A stretch of DNA of 64,000 nucleotides from Paracoccaceae bacterium. GTDB lineage: Bacteria > Pseudomonadota > Alphaproteobacteria > Rhodobacterales > Rhodobacteraceae. Of the stretch, positions 47,150 to 56,593 are shown piece after piece. Where the stretch lies: the NCBI GenBank assembly GCA_028284705.1, contig JANQRE010000050.1:1-64000 (forward strand). Reading direction: 5' to 3'. The first letter of the stretch is position 1. The number at the start of each line of letters is the position of its first letter. A program made the translations under genes and the position numbers. The notes below the pieces were generated by a model, which did no database searches, was not told the DNA's origin, and saw only the letters and a program-made list of their open reading frames with translations.

Positions 47150-47779
47150 ATGAAAGTCATCGTCTTTGGAGCCACCGGAACTATCGGCCATCTGGCCGTG
47201 GAGAACCTGCTTGCCGCGGGCCATGAGGTCACCGCCTTCGCGCGCTCACCCGAGAGACTGGAGCTGACCTCCGACAAGCTGCGGCGTGTCGCCGGTGACG
47301 CGCTGGTCGCACAGGATGTGGCAAGTGCCATCAAGGGTCATGACGCGGTCATCGTCACGCTCGGCGCCGGCGCATCCCGCAAGAGCGTGATCCGCTCTGT
47401 CGGCACCAGAAATGTCATCGCCGGGATGAAACAGCACAGCGTGAAGCGGCTGATCTGCCAGTCCACGCTTGGCGCCCATGAAAGCTGGTCGAACCTCAAT
47501 TTCTTCTGGAAGCGCATCATGTTCGGCGCGCTGCTGCGTCCGGTCTTCAAGGATTACGAGCTGCAGGAAGAGCTGGTGCGCGCCAGCGGTCTCGACTGGA
47601 CCATCGTGCGCCCTGCCGCCTTCACCGACGGTCCCGCGACCGGCGGCTACAAGGTCGGGTTCGGTCCGCAAGAGCGTGATCTGACCCTGAAAATCTCGCG
47701 CGCCGATATCGCCGCGTTTCTGTCGCGTCAGCTCAGCGATCTGACCTTCCTCAACCGCGCCGTGGGCATTTCCCACTGA
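47150..47779 (+). CDS. NAD(P)-binding SDR-like oxidoreductase
   Basis: A 209-residue atypical short-chain dehydrogenase of the NmrA/NAD(P)H-binding type, with the dinucleotide motif VIVFGATGTIGHLAVENLLA, and VRPAAFTDGPATGGYKVGFG typical of this branch. Family members include flavin or biliverdin reductases and redox sensors. The ATG at 47150 has AAAGGAG upstream. It heads a two-gene operon with a DUF1772 gene and is probably repressed by the divergent TetR. Confidence 0.85.
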   Translation: MKVIVFGATGTIGHLAVENLLAAGHEVTAFARSPERLELTSDKLRRVAGDALVAQDVASAIKGHDAVIVTLGAGASRKSVIRSVGTRNVIAGMKQHSVKRLICQSTLGAHESWSNLNFFWKRIMFGALLRPVFKDYELQEELVRASGLDWTIVRPAAFTDGPATGGYKVGFGPQERDLTLKISRADIAAFLSRQLSDLTFLNRAVGISH

Positions 47780-47804
47780 CGCCGGTGCGACAGGAGTAAA
47801 TCAA

Positions 47805-48302
47805 ATGTCCGACATCACAATGCTCTCCCTGCTTGCCGGATCGACCCTGGTCATGGGTCTCATCGCGGGAGTGTTCTTCACCTTTTCCGATTTCGTGATG
47901 CGCTCCTTCACCGCCGCCTCCGAGGCCACCGGCGCCGAGGCCATGCAGTCGATCAACCGGGTGATCTACCGCTCGGGCTTCATGGTGATCCTGCTCGGCA
48001 TGGTTCCGGTTTCGGCGCTTTTGTCAGTGATCGCCCATCTGGGACTGCCCGCGCCTGTGGCTCTCGCCGTGCATCTGGGCACCGGCGCCTACCTGCTTGG
48101 CATGTTCGCGGTGACGGTCTTTGGCAATGTGCCGATGAACAACCGCCTTGATGCGCTCTCGCTGACAGATGGGTCGGCGCAAAGCTACTGGACGACCTAC
48201 CGGGTCCGTTGGACCGGTCTGAACCACATTCGGACTGCCGCGACGATCATGGCCACCGCCTGTTACGGAGTTGCTGCCTTACGTTGGGCGATTGTCCTCT
48301 GA
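47805..48302 (+). CDS. DUF1772 (anthrone oxygenase-like) membrane protein
   Basis: A 165-residue protein with about four membrane segments (AGSTLVMGLIAGVFFTFSDF, GFMVILLGMVPVSALL, VHLGTGAYLLGMFAVTVFGN and a C-terminal helix). The order of segments and NVPMNNRLDAL are typical of DUF1772, related to anthrone oxygenases. The role is unknown. It is 25 bases downstream of the NAD(P)-binding oxidoreductase, both under probable TetR control. Confidence 0.85.
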   Translation: MSDITMLSLLAGSTLVMGLIAGVFFTFSDFVMRSFTAASEATGAEAMQSINRVIYRSGFMVILLGMVPVSALLSVIAHLGLPAPVALAVHLGTGAYLLGMFAVTVFGNVPMNNRLDALSLTDGSAQSYWTTYRVRWTGLNHIRTAATIMATACYGVAALRWAIVL

Positions 48303-48310
48303 TCCGCCGC

Positions 48311-48343
48311 AAAAAAGGCCCGCCGAAACCGGCGGGCCTTCTT
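48311..48343. terminator. Bidirectional rho-independent terminator
   Basis: GGCCCGCCG (48317-48325) and CGGCGGGCC (48330-48338) make a nine-base-pair stem with the loop AAAC, flanked by a run of six A on one side and a TTCTTC tract on the other. It serves both the DUF1772 operon and the convergent long xdh operon. Confidence 0.85.
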
Positions 48344-48362
48344 CTATCTTGTGGCCTCCGCC

Positions 48363-49469
48363 TTACTGCGGAATGTCGCCGGTGATACCTTCGATATAGA
48401 ACTTCATGCCAGCCAGCGTGCCGTCATCGGCCACTTCACCATCGGCCAGCCATGCAGAGCCGTCCTGCTTGTTGATTGGCCCAGTGAACGGGTGATAGGT
48501 GCCCGCAGTGATTGCCGCGATCATCTCGTTCACCTCAGCCTGAACGTCAGCCGGGATCACGTCGGTCATCTCACCGATGACAACTTCACCCTCGGGCATG
48601 CCCGCCCAGCTGGCGCCTTGCTCCCAGGTGCCGTCCATCACCGCTTTCACCCGCTTGATGTAGTACGGGTTCCAGTTGTCGATGATCGAGGCGACGCGCG
48701 GTCCGGGTGTGCCGTCATCGTTGGTCATGAAGCCCGCCATGTCGGAGGCCTGACCGAAGCCGATCACCTTGCCGCCTTCCTTGGCCGCTTCCGCCAGCGG
48801 CGCAGTGGAGTCGGTATGGGCAGTGATGACGTCAACGCCCTGGTCAATCATGGCACGGGCCGCGTCGGCCTCTTTTGCGGGGTCAAACCAGGTGTACACC
48901 CAGGTCACGACCAGCTCGACATCCGGGTTCGCCTTTTTCGCGTGATGGAAGTAGCTGTTGATGCCCTGGATCACTTCCGGGATCGGGAAAGAGGCGATGT
49001 AGCCGATCTTGTTGGTCTTGGTCATGCGGCCCGCGATGTGGCCCACTACGGCGCGGCCTTCATAGAAGCGGGCGTCGTAAGTGGAGACATTTGGGTGCTC
49101 GCGTTTGTAGCCTGTCGCGTGCTCGAACTTGATGTCCGGGAACTTGGCAGCCACCGCGTTGGTCGCATCCATGTAGCCGAAGGATGTGGTGAAGATGATG
49201 TTGCAGCCGGACAGTGCCATCTGGGTCAGAACCCGCTCGGCATCGGCGCCTTCCGGCACGGATTCCTGATACGCGATCTCGACCTTGTCGCCAAACTCTT
49301 CCTGCACGGCCAGGGCACCCTGATGGTGCTGATAGGTCCAGCCGCCGTCGCCGATTGGGCCGACATAGACAAAGCAGGCCTTGGTTTTCTCGTGACCGTC
49401 GGCCATGGCCGCCCCGGTCAGTGCCATCGACGCAGCAGCGGCGGTGGCGAGCAGTGTTCTTCTTAGCAT
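48363..49469 (-). CDS. BMP family substrate-binding protein of nucleoside-type ABC transporter
   Basis: A 368-residue periplasmic binding protein with a signal peptide (MLRRTLLATAAAASMALTGA, then AMA). The mature sequence is of the BMP/Med type (KACFVYVGPIGDGGWTYQHH, GYIASFPIPEVIQGINSYFH), which bind nucleosides or purines. It ends an operon that also holds two permeases, an ATPase and xanthine dehydrogenase genes, which points to a purine ligand such as xanthine, hypoxanthine or a nucleoside. Confidence 0.92.
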   Translation of the reverse strand: MLRRTLLATAAAASMALTGAAMADGHEKTKACFVYVGPIGDGGWTYQHHQGALAVQEEFGDKVEIAYQESVPEGADAERVLTQMALSGCNIIFTTSFGYMDATNAVAAKFPDIKFEHATGYKREHPNVSTYDARFYEGRAVVGHIAGRMTKTNKIGYIASFPIPEVIQGINSYFHHAKKANPDVELVVTWVYTWFDPAKEADAARAMIDQGVDVITAHTDSTAPLAEAAKEGGKVIGFGQASDMAGFMTNDDGTPGPRVASIIDNWNPYYIKRVKAVMDGTWEQGASWAGMPEGEVVIGEMTDVIPADVQAEVNEMIAAITAGTYHPFTGPINKQDGSAWLADGEVADDGTLAGMKFYIEGITGDIPQ

Positions 49470-49505
49470 TAGATTCTCCCCTAGGTGATGAGCGATTTAT
49501 ACGCC

Positions 49506-50441
49506 TCAGGACGAGGCATGGAAAGCGCGCCCCAGACAGGCAGGTGCCGCGAGTGAGGCACGACCTTTCCGTGGCGCGGACATGATGACCAGCACGACGA
49601 TAGTGATGACATAGGGCGACATGGACAAGTATTCGACTGGGATCGCGAGCCCCGCTGCCTGCAGGTTCAGCTGTAAAATCGTCACCCCGCCGAAAAGATA
49701 GGCACCGAGCAAAACCCGAAGCGGTTTCCAGGAGGCAAAAACAACGATGGCGAGCGCGATCCACCCGGCTCCTGCCGTCATCCCATCGGTCCATTGCGGC
49801 ACGCGGATGAGGCTCAGATACCCCCCGCCGAGCCCCGCACAGGCCCCGCCGAACGCAATCGCCATCAGCCGCACGCGCACCACCTTATAGCCAAGCGCAT
49901 GGGCCGCGTCGTGGTTCTCGCCGACAGCGCGAATGATCAGCCCCATGCGGCTAAATTTCAGAACCCACCAGATAGCGACGACAAGGGCGAGGGTGAAATA
50001 GACCATCCAGTCATGGTTGAAGAGGATCGGCCCCGCGACCAGGATATCCGACAGAACGGGGATGTCGATCTTCGCAGTGCCGGGCGGTTTGATGCCGACA
50101 TAGGACTGACCGAGCAGGCTCGAGAGGCCGAGGCCGAACAGCGTCAGCGCCAACCCCGTGGCCACCTGATTGGTCAGGAAGAACTGGGTGAGCACGCCGA
50201 AGATCATCGACAGGATCGCCCCGCCAATCGCCGCGGCGATAAACCCGAGCACTGGCGAACCGGTTTCAACCGCAACCGCAAACCCGCAGATCGCGCCGGT
50301 GATCATCATGCCCTCGACCCCGAGGTTCAGCACGCCGGCCTTCTCGACCACGAGTTCTCCAATGGCTGCCAAGAGGATCGGTGTTGCCGCCACCATGAGG
50401 AAGGCGATCAGAAGGGTCGGGGAGATTGCGCTTAGGTCCAT
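49506..50441 (-). CDS. ABC transporter permease, nucleoside type (second)
   Basis: A 311-residue inner-membrane permease with eight or more hydrophobic segments, of the same family as the second subunits of YufP/YufQ-type nucleoside transporters (LVVEKAGVLNLGVEGMMITG, GAGWIALAIVVFASWKPLRV). The ATG at 50441 overlaps the stop of a small membrane protein gene by ten bases; the frame upstream of that ATG belongs to the overlap and is not used. Confidence 0.92.
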   Translation of the reverse strand: MDLSAISPTLLIAFLMVAATPILLAAIGELVVEKAGVLNLGVEGMMITGAICGFAVAVETGSPVLGFIAAAIGGAILSMIFGVLTQFFLTNQVATGLALTLFGLGLSSLLGQSYVGIKPPGTAKIDIPVLSDILVAGPILFNHDWMVYFTLALVVAIWWVLKFSRMGLIIRAVGENHDAAHALGYKVVRVRLMAIAFGGACAGLGGGYLSLIRVPQWTDGMTAGAGWIALAIVVFASWKPLRVLLGAYLFGGVTILQLNLQAAGLAIPVEYLSMSPYVITIVVLVIMSAPRKGRASLAAPACLGRAFHASS

Positions 50442-50758
50442 TGGTCCACCACTGAAAAAACAAAGTAGTAAAGCGCGCATGCAACAAAGAAGCCGAACCA
50501 GATCCAAAAGCGCCCTCTCGACGGTAGCCGATCTTCCCCAGAAAAAACTGCTTCTTCATTCCACTTGGCAGTTCGTGGGCTGAGATGGTTAATGACGGCG
50601 CGAAACATATCGGAAAGGCCAATAAACAGGATCAACCAGCCCGCTATCCGGAATTTGGGAAAAACCAGCATTAGAGTGAAAAAGATCGCCGCCAAAACGG
50701 CGCCTTCTAAGATATAGAACGCCTCGCTCTTTCTTGTCGGCTCGGGCTGGCTCATCAT
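50432..50758 (-). CDS. Three-TM small protein inside the ABC transporter operon
   Basis: A 108-residue protein with hydrophobic segments near residues 17-33, 38-57 and 83-103 (for example FWIWFGFFVACALYYFVFSV) and a charged loop between the second and third. I do not recognise a family. Its start overlaps the stop of the first permease (ATGA) and its stop overlaps the start of the second, so it is made with the transporter. Nucleoside ABC transporters normally have no such part; it may be an accessory subunit or a chance acquisition. Confidence 0.7.
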   Translation of the reverse strand: MMSQPEPTRKSEAFYILEGAVLAAIFFTLMLVFPKFRIAGWLILFIGLSDMFRAVINHLSPRTAKWNEEAVFSGEDRLPSRGRFWIWFGFFVACALYYFVFSVVDQWT

Positions 50759-51840
50759 GCGACCTCCGCCTTGCCAAACCGGATGCGGTAGTTGGTCAGC
50801 ACATCCACGGCCAGAAGGAAAAACAGAAGCATCCCCTGAAACGCCTGGATCGCCGCTGCCGGGATGCCCAGCATCAGGGAGGCGAGCTCGCCGCCAATAT
50901 AAGTGAGTGCCATCAACAGCCCGGCCAGCAGGATGCCGATGGGATGCAGACGACCCAGAAACGCCACGATGATCGCCGTGAACCCATAGCCGACATTGAA
51001 ATCGATGCTGATCTGCCCCGATGGTCCGGAGACCTCAAAGAGACCTGCCAGCCCCGCCAAAGCGCCGGAAATGCCAAGGCAGAACAGGATCAGCCGATCC
51101 GGGTTCACCCCTCCGAAACGCGCCGCGCGGGGGGCTTGACCGGCCAGTTTGATCTGGAACCCAAGCATATGGCGGGCCAGCAAGATATAGGCGAAGATCA
51201 CTGCGATGAAGGCCGCAACCACGCCCCAATGCATGCCGGTGCCGGCGATCAGCTCGGCATTGTGACCCGCCGGATAGCTCTTCAGATTGCGCGAGCCCGG
51301 GAAGCCCGCGCCCTCAGGATTGCGTAACAGGCCAAGTGACATCGAAGCGAGGATGAACTCGGCGACATAGACCAGAAGCAGCGAGACAAGGATTTCATTG
51401 GTGCGGAAATAGACCCGCAGAAGCCCCGGGATCATCGCCCAGAGGAAGCCTCCAATGGCGCCGCTGATCACCATCAAAGGGAAGACGAGGAAACTGTCGA
51501 GCGGATAGAACGCGAGCCCGATCCCAGCGCCGACAATCGCGCCCATGATGTATTGCCCCTCGGCGCCAATATTCCAGATACCGGCCCGGAACCCCAGCGA
51601 CAAACCGATGGCGATCAGGATCAACGGCGCGGCCTTGACCAGCAGTTGCGGGCGCGAGAAGCTAGCGAATTGTTCGTGAAACAGCGGGTCCCAGAAGATG
51701 ATGCGGATCGCCTCGACCGGGTCCTTGCCCAGCGCCGCGAACATCAATCCACCTGCAATCATCGTCGCCACCACGGCGACAATCGGCGTCAGATAGGTCC
51801 AGGTCTTGGACGGCGAGGGGCGTTTCTCAAGCCGCACCAT
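50755..51840 (-). CDS. ABC transporter permease, nucleoside type (first)
   Basis: A 361-residue permease with about ten membrane segments, of the type paired with BMP binding proteins (GFRAGIWNIGAEGQYIMGAI, FRTNEILVSLLLVYVAEFI, NVGYGFTAIIVAFLGRLHPI). Its start overlaps the end of the ATPase gene by 14 bases. Confidence 0.93.
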   Translation of the reverse strand: MVRLEKRPSPSKTWTYLTPIVAVVATMIAGGLMFAALGKDPVEAIRIIFWDPLFHEQFASFSRPQLLVKAAPLILIAIGLSLGFRAGIWNIGAEGQYIMGAIVGAGIGLAFYPLDSFLVFPLMVISGAIGGFLWAMIPGLLRVYFRTNEILVSLLLVYVAEFILASMSLGLLRNPEGAGFPGSRNLKSYPAGHNAELIAGTGMHWGVVAAFIAVIFAYILLARHMLGFQIKLAGQAPRAARFGGVNPDRLILFCLGISGALAGLAGLFEVSGPSGQISIDFNVGYGFTAIIVAFLGRLHPIGILLAGLLMALTYIGGELASLMLGIPAAAIQAFQGMLLFFLLAVDVLTNYRIRFGKAEVA

Positions 51841-53353
51841 GATGGGCCACCTCCATGTCGTGCGCGCCGCCCATCATCAGGCCGATCTGATCTACCGTCA
51901 GCCCTTGTGCGGGCACAGGGTCGGTCAGGCGGCCGCCATTCAGCGCCGCAAAGCGGTCGGAGATTTCCATCAGCTCATCGAGGTCCTGGCTGATGCAGAC
52001 AATCGCCGCGCCCTCCGCCGCGAGATCGAGGATCGCCTGCCGGATCGCCGCTGCCGCCGAGGCATCCACGCCCCAGGTCGGCTGATTGACCACCAGAACG
52101 CTCGGCTTCTGCAAGACCTCGCGCCCGATGACGAATTTCTGCAGATTGCCGCCCGACAGCGAGCGCGCCGCGTTGTCCGGCCCCGGCGTGCGCACGTCGA
52201 AGCCTTCGATGATCCGCTCGGCAAACCCTTCGGCGCTCGACCAGTCCAGAAAGCCGTTCTTGGCAAGGTTCTCTCGCACATTCCCGGTCAATAAAGCATT
52301 TTCCGTCAAGGACATATCGGGTGCTGCCGCATGCCCTAACCGCTCTTCCGGGGCCGCCAGCAATCCCAAAGCGCGGCGCTCTTGCGGGCCTTTATCGCCG
52401 ACGCCAGCCCCCGCGAGGCGGACCTGCAAGGGTGCGACGAGCACCTCGCCCGACAGCGCCGCCGTCAACTCATCCTGGCCATTGCCCGCCACACCGCCGA
52501 TGCCCAGAACCTCGCCCTTGGAGACGGAGAAACTCACCTCTTTCAACGACGTCCCAAACGCCGAGGGCGAAGCGACACTCAGGTCCTCCACCTCCAGCGC
52601 GATCTCACCGGCCACATGCGGTTTGCGCTCCGGCACGTGCAGGCTCTCGCCCACCATCATCTCTGCCATCGCCCGCACCGTTTCCTGGCGCGGATTGCAG
52701 GTCGCCACCACCTTGCCCAACCGCAGGATCGTGGCGTGATCGCAGAGCCGCCGGATCTCCTCCAGCTTGTGCGAAATATAGAGGATCGAGGTCCCCTCAT
52801 CGCGCAGCTGCTCCAGCGTCTGGAACAGAATATCGACCTCCTGCGGCGTCAGCACCGAGGTCGGCTCATCCATGATCAGTAGTTTCGGGTTCTGCAGAAG
52901 ACAGCGAATGATTTCAACACGTTGCCGCTCTCCCGCCGAAAGATCGCCCACGATGCGATGCGGGTCGAGCGGCAACCCGTATTCCTCCGAAACCTCGGAG
53001 ATGCGCGCCGCCAGATCGGCCATTTTCGGCGGGTTCTCCATGCCCAACGCAATATTCTCAGCGACGTCCAAAGCCTCGAAGAGCGAGAAATGCTGGAACA
53101 CCATCGCCACGCCCGAGGCGCGCGCGGCGCGGGGTTCGGGCGGCAGGAACGGGTCGCCGCGCAGAACCATCGATCCTGCGTCGGGCTTGACCAAACCGTA
53201 GATCATTTTCACCAGCGTGGACTTGCCCGCACCGTTCTCGCCCAAGAGCGCATGCACTTCGCCGGATTTGATGGTGAAGGAGACATCGTCATTGGCAACG
53301 ACCCCGGGATAGGCTTTGGTCAGGCCTTTGATCTCCAGCAGCGGCGTGCTCAC
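51827..53353 (-). CDS. ABC transporter ATP-binding protein, two-domain nucleoside type
   Basis: A 508-residue ATPase with two ATP-binding domains. The first has a full Walker A (GENGAGKST, residues 38-46), the signature LSAGERQRVEI and Walker B LLIMDEPTSVL. The second has a degenerate Walker A (GVAGNGQDEL) and a signature LSGGNLQKFVIG, the usual asymmetry in this transporter class. GTG at 53353 overlaps the xdhC stop by four bases (GTGA), tying the transporter to xanthine dehydrogenase. Confidence 0.94.
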   Translation of the reverse strand: MSTPLLEIKGLTKAYPGVVANDDVSFTIKSGEVHALLGENGAGKSTLVKMIYGLVKPDAGSMVLRGDPFLPPEPRAARASGVAMVFQHFSLFEALDVAENIALGMENPPKMADLAARISEVSEEYGLPLDPHRIVGDLSAGERQRVEIIRCLLQNPKLLIMDEPTSVLTPQEVDILFQTLEQLRDEGTSILYISHKLEEIRRLCDHATILRLGKVVATCNPRQETVRAMAEMMVGESLHVPERKPHVAGEIALEVEDLSVASPSAFGTSLKEVSFSVSKGEVLGIGGVAGNGQDELTAALSGEVLVAPLQVRLAGAGVGDKGPQERRALGLLAAPEERLGHAAAPDMSLTENALLTGNVRENLAKNGFLDWSSAEGFAERIIEGFDVRTPGPDNAARSLSGGNLQKFVIGREVLQKPSVLVVNQPTWGVDASAAAAIRQAILDLAAEGAAIVCISQDLDELMEISDRFAALNGGRLTDPVPAQGLTVDQIGLMMGGAHDMEVAHHGAA

Positions 53354-54309
53354 AGTGCGATCTCCTCCCCCAAGGTCTGTCGCCTGAGCGACAGGAGTAA
53401 CTGAGAGGCCACCCCCACGGCAATAGCTTGCGGATGTTTGCCCAATGTGGGGTCGCCGATGGGGCAAGTGATGCGCGAAATTTGAGCATCCGAGTGGCCG
53501 AGGGCTGCGAGCCGTTTTCTGAACCGGGCCCATTTGGTCTCAGAGCCGATCAGACCAGCGAATGCGAAGGGCTGTTTCAGAAGCGTGTCGCACAGCGTGA
53601 GGTCGTAATCATGTTCGGGCGTCATGATCAAATGCGCCGCCCCAGCCGGAGCGGTTTTCAGAAGCTCGTGCGGCGGGGTTTGGTCAGAATAATGAACCTG
53701 AGCGGGCAGGTCGCCAAAGAGCGGTTCGCGAACATCCGCCAGGAAGACCTCAAACTGCGGCATCGGGGCGAGCACGCGTGCAAGCGCATCGCCCACATGG
53801 CCCGCGCCGTAGATGTAAACCGGCAGGCGATTGCGCCAGACCGGTTCCACCAGCCAGCCTTTCGAGAGCGTCGTGGCAATCGGCGTATCGCTCTGTTCAA
53901 ACCGTTTGATCTTGCGCGCCAGCGCATCGGGCAGGTCGGTCGGACCGGTCTCGACCCGGCGTGCCCAGATGCCCTGAAAGGCAAAATCGGCCTCCATCGC
54001 GCGGTACTGCTCGGCCTCGAACCGCTCCAGCACCACAGAGACCGCGCCGCCGCAACATTGCCCGATATCGGGCCCCAGCGCCTGTTTCATCACCTGGCAA
54101 TCGCGCCCGGTGTCCAGCATCTCATCGGCCAAACGCGTTGCCGCCAGTTCCAGCGCGCCACCGCCGATGGTGCCCGATTGGCCGTCGCGCCAGACCAGCA
54201 TCTCGGTGCCCGCCTCGCGCGGCGCCGAGCCTTTCACATCGGCCAACACGATGCGGACCACCGCGCCATGGGTCTCAATCGCCGTCGACAGAGCGTTCAG
54301 GTCAAACAT
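53350..54309 (-). CDS. xdhC: Xanthine dehydrogenase accessory protein XdhC
   Basis: XdhC binds molybdenum cofactor, promotes its sulfuration and hands it to XdhB. The 319-residue protein has the N-terminal XdhC/CoxI segment (VRIVLADVKGSAPREAGTEM), the GQCCGG cofactor-binding motif and a C-terminal Rossmann-like domain (PVYIYGAGHVGDALARVLAP). It overlaps xdhB by eight bases upstream and the transporter ATPase by four downstream. Confidence 0.95.
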   Translation of the reverse strand: MFDLNALSTAIETHGAVVRIVLADVKGSAPREAGTEMLVWRDGQSGTIGGGALELAATRLADEMLDTGRDCQVMKQALGPDIGQCCGGAVSVVLERFEAEQYRAMEADFAFQGIWARRVETGPTDLPDALARKIKRFEQSDTPIATTLSKGWLVEPVWRNRLPVYIYGAGHVGDALARVLAPMPQFEVFLADVREPLFGDLPAQVHYSDQTPPHELLKTAPAGAAHLIMTPEHDYDLTLCDTLLKQPFAFAGLIGSETKWARFRKRLAALGHSDAQISRITCPIGDPTLGKHPQAIAVGVASQLLLSLRRQTLGEEIAL

Positions 54310-56593
54310 CGGCCCGCAGCCTCGCGCAAGCCATGGCGATCCGCTCCGGCGTCGCGGGCGCATCGAGATCGGGATAGGCGTCGCCGCAAGAGGCCACCGC
54401 ATCCGACAAAGCCAGCCATGCAGAGATGCCCAGCATCAAAGGCGGTTCGCCCACGGCTTTCGAACGATAGATCGTCTCCGAAGCGTTCTCGCCATCCCAA
54501 AGCGCCACATTGAACACCTCCGGTGCATCCGAGGCGCAGGGGATTTTGTAGGTCGAGGGCGCATGGGTCATCAGCGCGCCTTTGTCATTCCAAACCAGTT
54601 CCTCCATGGTCAGCCAGCCCGCGCCCTGCACGTAACCGCCCTCGATCTGGCCGATATCGAGATCGGGGTTCAGCGATTTTCCGCAATCATGCAGGATATC
54701 GGCGCGCAGGATGCGGTTCTCGCCGGTCAGCGTGTCGATCACTACCTCCGTCACCGCCGCGCCATAGGCGAAATAGAAAAACGGGCGCCCCTGGCCGCGG
54801 ATGCGGTCCCAGGAAATCTGCGGCGTGGCGTAGAACCCGGTGGCGGAGAGCGAGACCCGGTGTGTGTAAGCCAGATCGACGGCCTTGGAGAACGGCATCA
54901 CATCGCCTGCCACGAAAACCTGCCCGTCCTCAAACCGAACGCGGGCGGGGTTGGTCTGGTATTGCCCGGCGAGGAATTCCGAGATCCGGCCCTTGATTTC
55001 GTCACAGGCGGCTTTCACCGCCATGCCGTTCAGGTCCGACCCCGACGAGGCCGCCGTGGCAGAGGTGTTTGGGACTTTTCCGGTGTCTGTCGCCGTGATC
55101 TTCACCGCCTCCAGCGGCACGCCAAACGCATGCGCCGCGACCTGTGCAACCTTGGTAAACAGCCCTTGCCCCATCTCGGTGCCGCCGTGATTGAGGTGGA
55201 TCGAGCCGTCCTGATAGACATGCACCAGCGCGCCGGCCTGATTGAGATGGGTGAGCGTGAAGCTGATGCCGAACTTGACCGGCGTCAGCGCAATGCCACG
55301 TTTCAGCACCGGGTTGCGGTCGTTCCAGGCCAGCGCCCGTTTGCGACGGGCGTGGTAGTCGGACGTCTCCACCAGCCGGTCGATCATCGGGTGAAGGATG
55401 AAATCGGTGACTTCCATTCCGTAAGGCGTGGTGTCTTTTTTCGCAGCGGAGGCGGGCGCGTAGAAATTGGCTTGCCGCACCTCGAGAGGGTCTTTGCCAA
55501 GTGCATGGGCGATCTCATCCATCACGCGCTCGATGCCGACCATGCCCTGCGGCCCGCCAAAGCCGCGAAACGCAGTGTTGGACTGGGTGTTGGTTTTCAG
55601 CCGGTGCGAGGTGATGCGCACATCGGTCAGGTTGTAGGCGTTGTCGGCATGTAGCATCGCCCGATCGGCGACGGGCAGGGAGAGGTCCTGCGCCCAGCCG
55701 CAGCGCGCGAATTGGTCAAAGATGAGCCCGCTGATGCGGCCGTCCGCGTCAAACCCCACATCATAGGTGATGCGAAACTCGTGGCGTTTGCCGGTGATGA
55801 TCATGTCATCATCGCGGTCATAACGCATCTTGCAGGGCCGCCCGGTCATCTGCGCGGCAACGGCGCAAGCGACACAAAGCGCATTGCCCTGGCTCTCCTT
55901 GCCGCCGAAGCCGCCGCCCATGCGCCGCACCTCGACGCGCACCGCATTCATCGGGCGGCCAAGCGCCTCGGCCACTTTGTGCTGGATCTCCGTCGGGTGC
56001 TGGGAGGAGGCGTGCACGATCATGTCGCCGCCTTCCTGCGGTATTGCCAGTGCGGCATGACCCTCCAGATAGAAATGCTCCTGCCCGCCGATCTCAAGAG
56101 TGTTCTTCAGGCGGTGCTCCGCGGCCTCCAGTGCCGTCTCGGCATCGCCTTTGGAATAGATGCGCGGGCCATCCTCGAAGCGCGAGTCAGCGGCCAGTGC
56201 GTCATCGATGCTGAGAAGCGGGGTTTCCTCGGCGTATGTGAGCTCGCAGCGCCTTGCGGCCTGTCTCGCGGCCAAGTGGCTGGTGGCGATGACCAGGAAG
56301 ATCGGCTGACCGAGGTAATGCACCGCGCCTTTCGCCAGCAGCGGCTCATCATGGGCCGAGGGCGAGACGTCATTGTCATGCGGCAAATCCTCCGCGGTGA
56401 GCACCGCGATCACACCCTCGGAGGCGCGCACCGCGTCTAGTTCAATCGACGTGATCTTTCCGCGCGCAATCGTCGATATCCCAAAGGCCAGATGCAGGGC
56501 ATTGGCCGGTGTCGGGATGTCATCGACATAGCGCGCTGTGCCTTGGACATGCAGCGGCCCGGCGTCATGGGGTTTGGAGACATGCACGCTCAT
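54302..56593 (-). CDS. xdhB: Xanthine dehydrogenase molybdopterin-binding subunit
   Basis: The large subunit, 763 residues, which holds the molybdenum cofactor and oxidises hypoxanthine and xanthine to urate. It has the N-terminal aldehyde oxidase/xanthine dehydrogenase hammerhead domain ([20 protein letters not shown]) and cofactor-binding segments such as [23 protein letters not shown] and [15 protein letters not shown]. It overlaps xdhA (ATGA) and xdhC. Confidence 0.96.
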   Translation of the reverse strand: MSVHVSKPHDAGPLHVQGTARYVDDIPTPANALHLAFGISTIARGKITSIELDAVRASEGVIAVLTAEDLPHDNDVSPSAHDEPLLAKGAVHYLGQPIFLVIATSHLAARQAARRCELTYAEETPLLSIDDALAADSRFEDGPRIYSKGDAETALEAAEHRLKNTLEIGGQEHFYLEGHAALAIPQEGGDMIVHASSQHPTEIQHKVAEALGRPMNAVRVEVRRMGGGFGGKESQGNALCVACAVAAQMTGRPCKMRYDRDDDMIITGKRHEFRITYDVGFDADGRISGLIFDQFARCGWAQDLSLPVADRAMLHADNAYNLTDVRITSHRLKTNTQSNTAFRGFGGPQGMVGIERVMDEIAHALGKDPLEVRQANFYAPASAAKKDTTPYGMEVTDFILHPMIDRLVETSDYHARRKRALAWNDRNPVLKRGIALTPVKFGISFTLTHLNQAGALVHVYQDGSIHLNHGGTEMGQGLFTKVAQVAAHAFGVPLEAVKITATDTGKVPNTSATAASSGSDLNGMAVKAACDEIKGRISEFLAGQYQTNPARVRFEDGQVFVAGDVMPFSKAVDLAYTHRVSLSATGFYATPQISWDRIRGQGRPFFYFAYGAAVTEVVIDTLTGENRILRADILHDCGKSLNPDLDIGQIEGGYVQGAGWLTMEELVWNDKGALMTHAPSTYKIPCASDAPEVFNVALWDGENASETIYRSKAVGEPPLMLGISAWLALSDAVASCGDAYPDLDAPATPERIAMACARLRADV

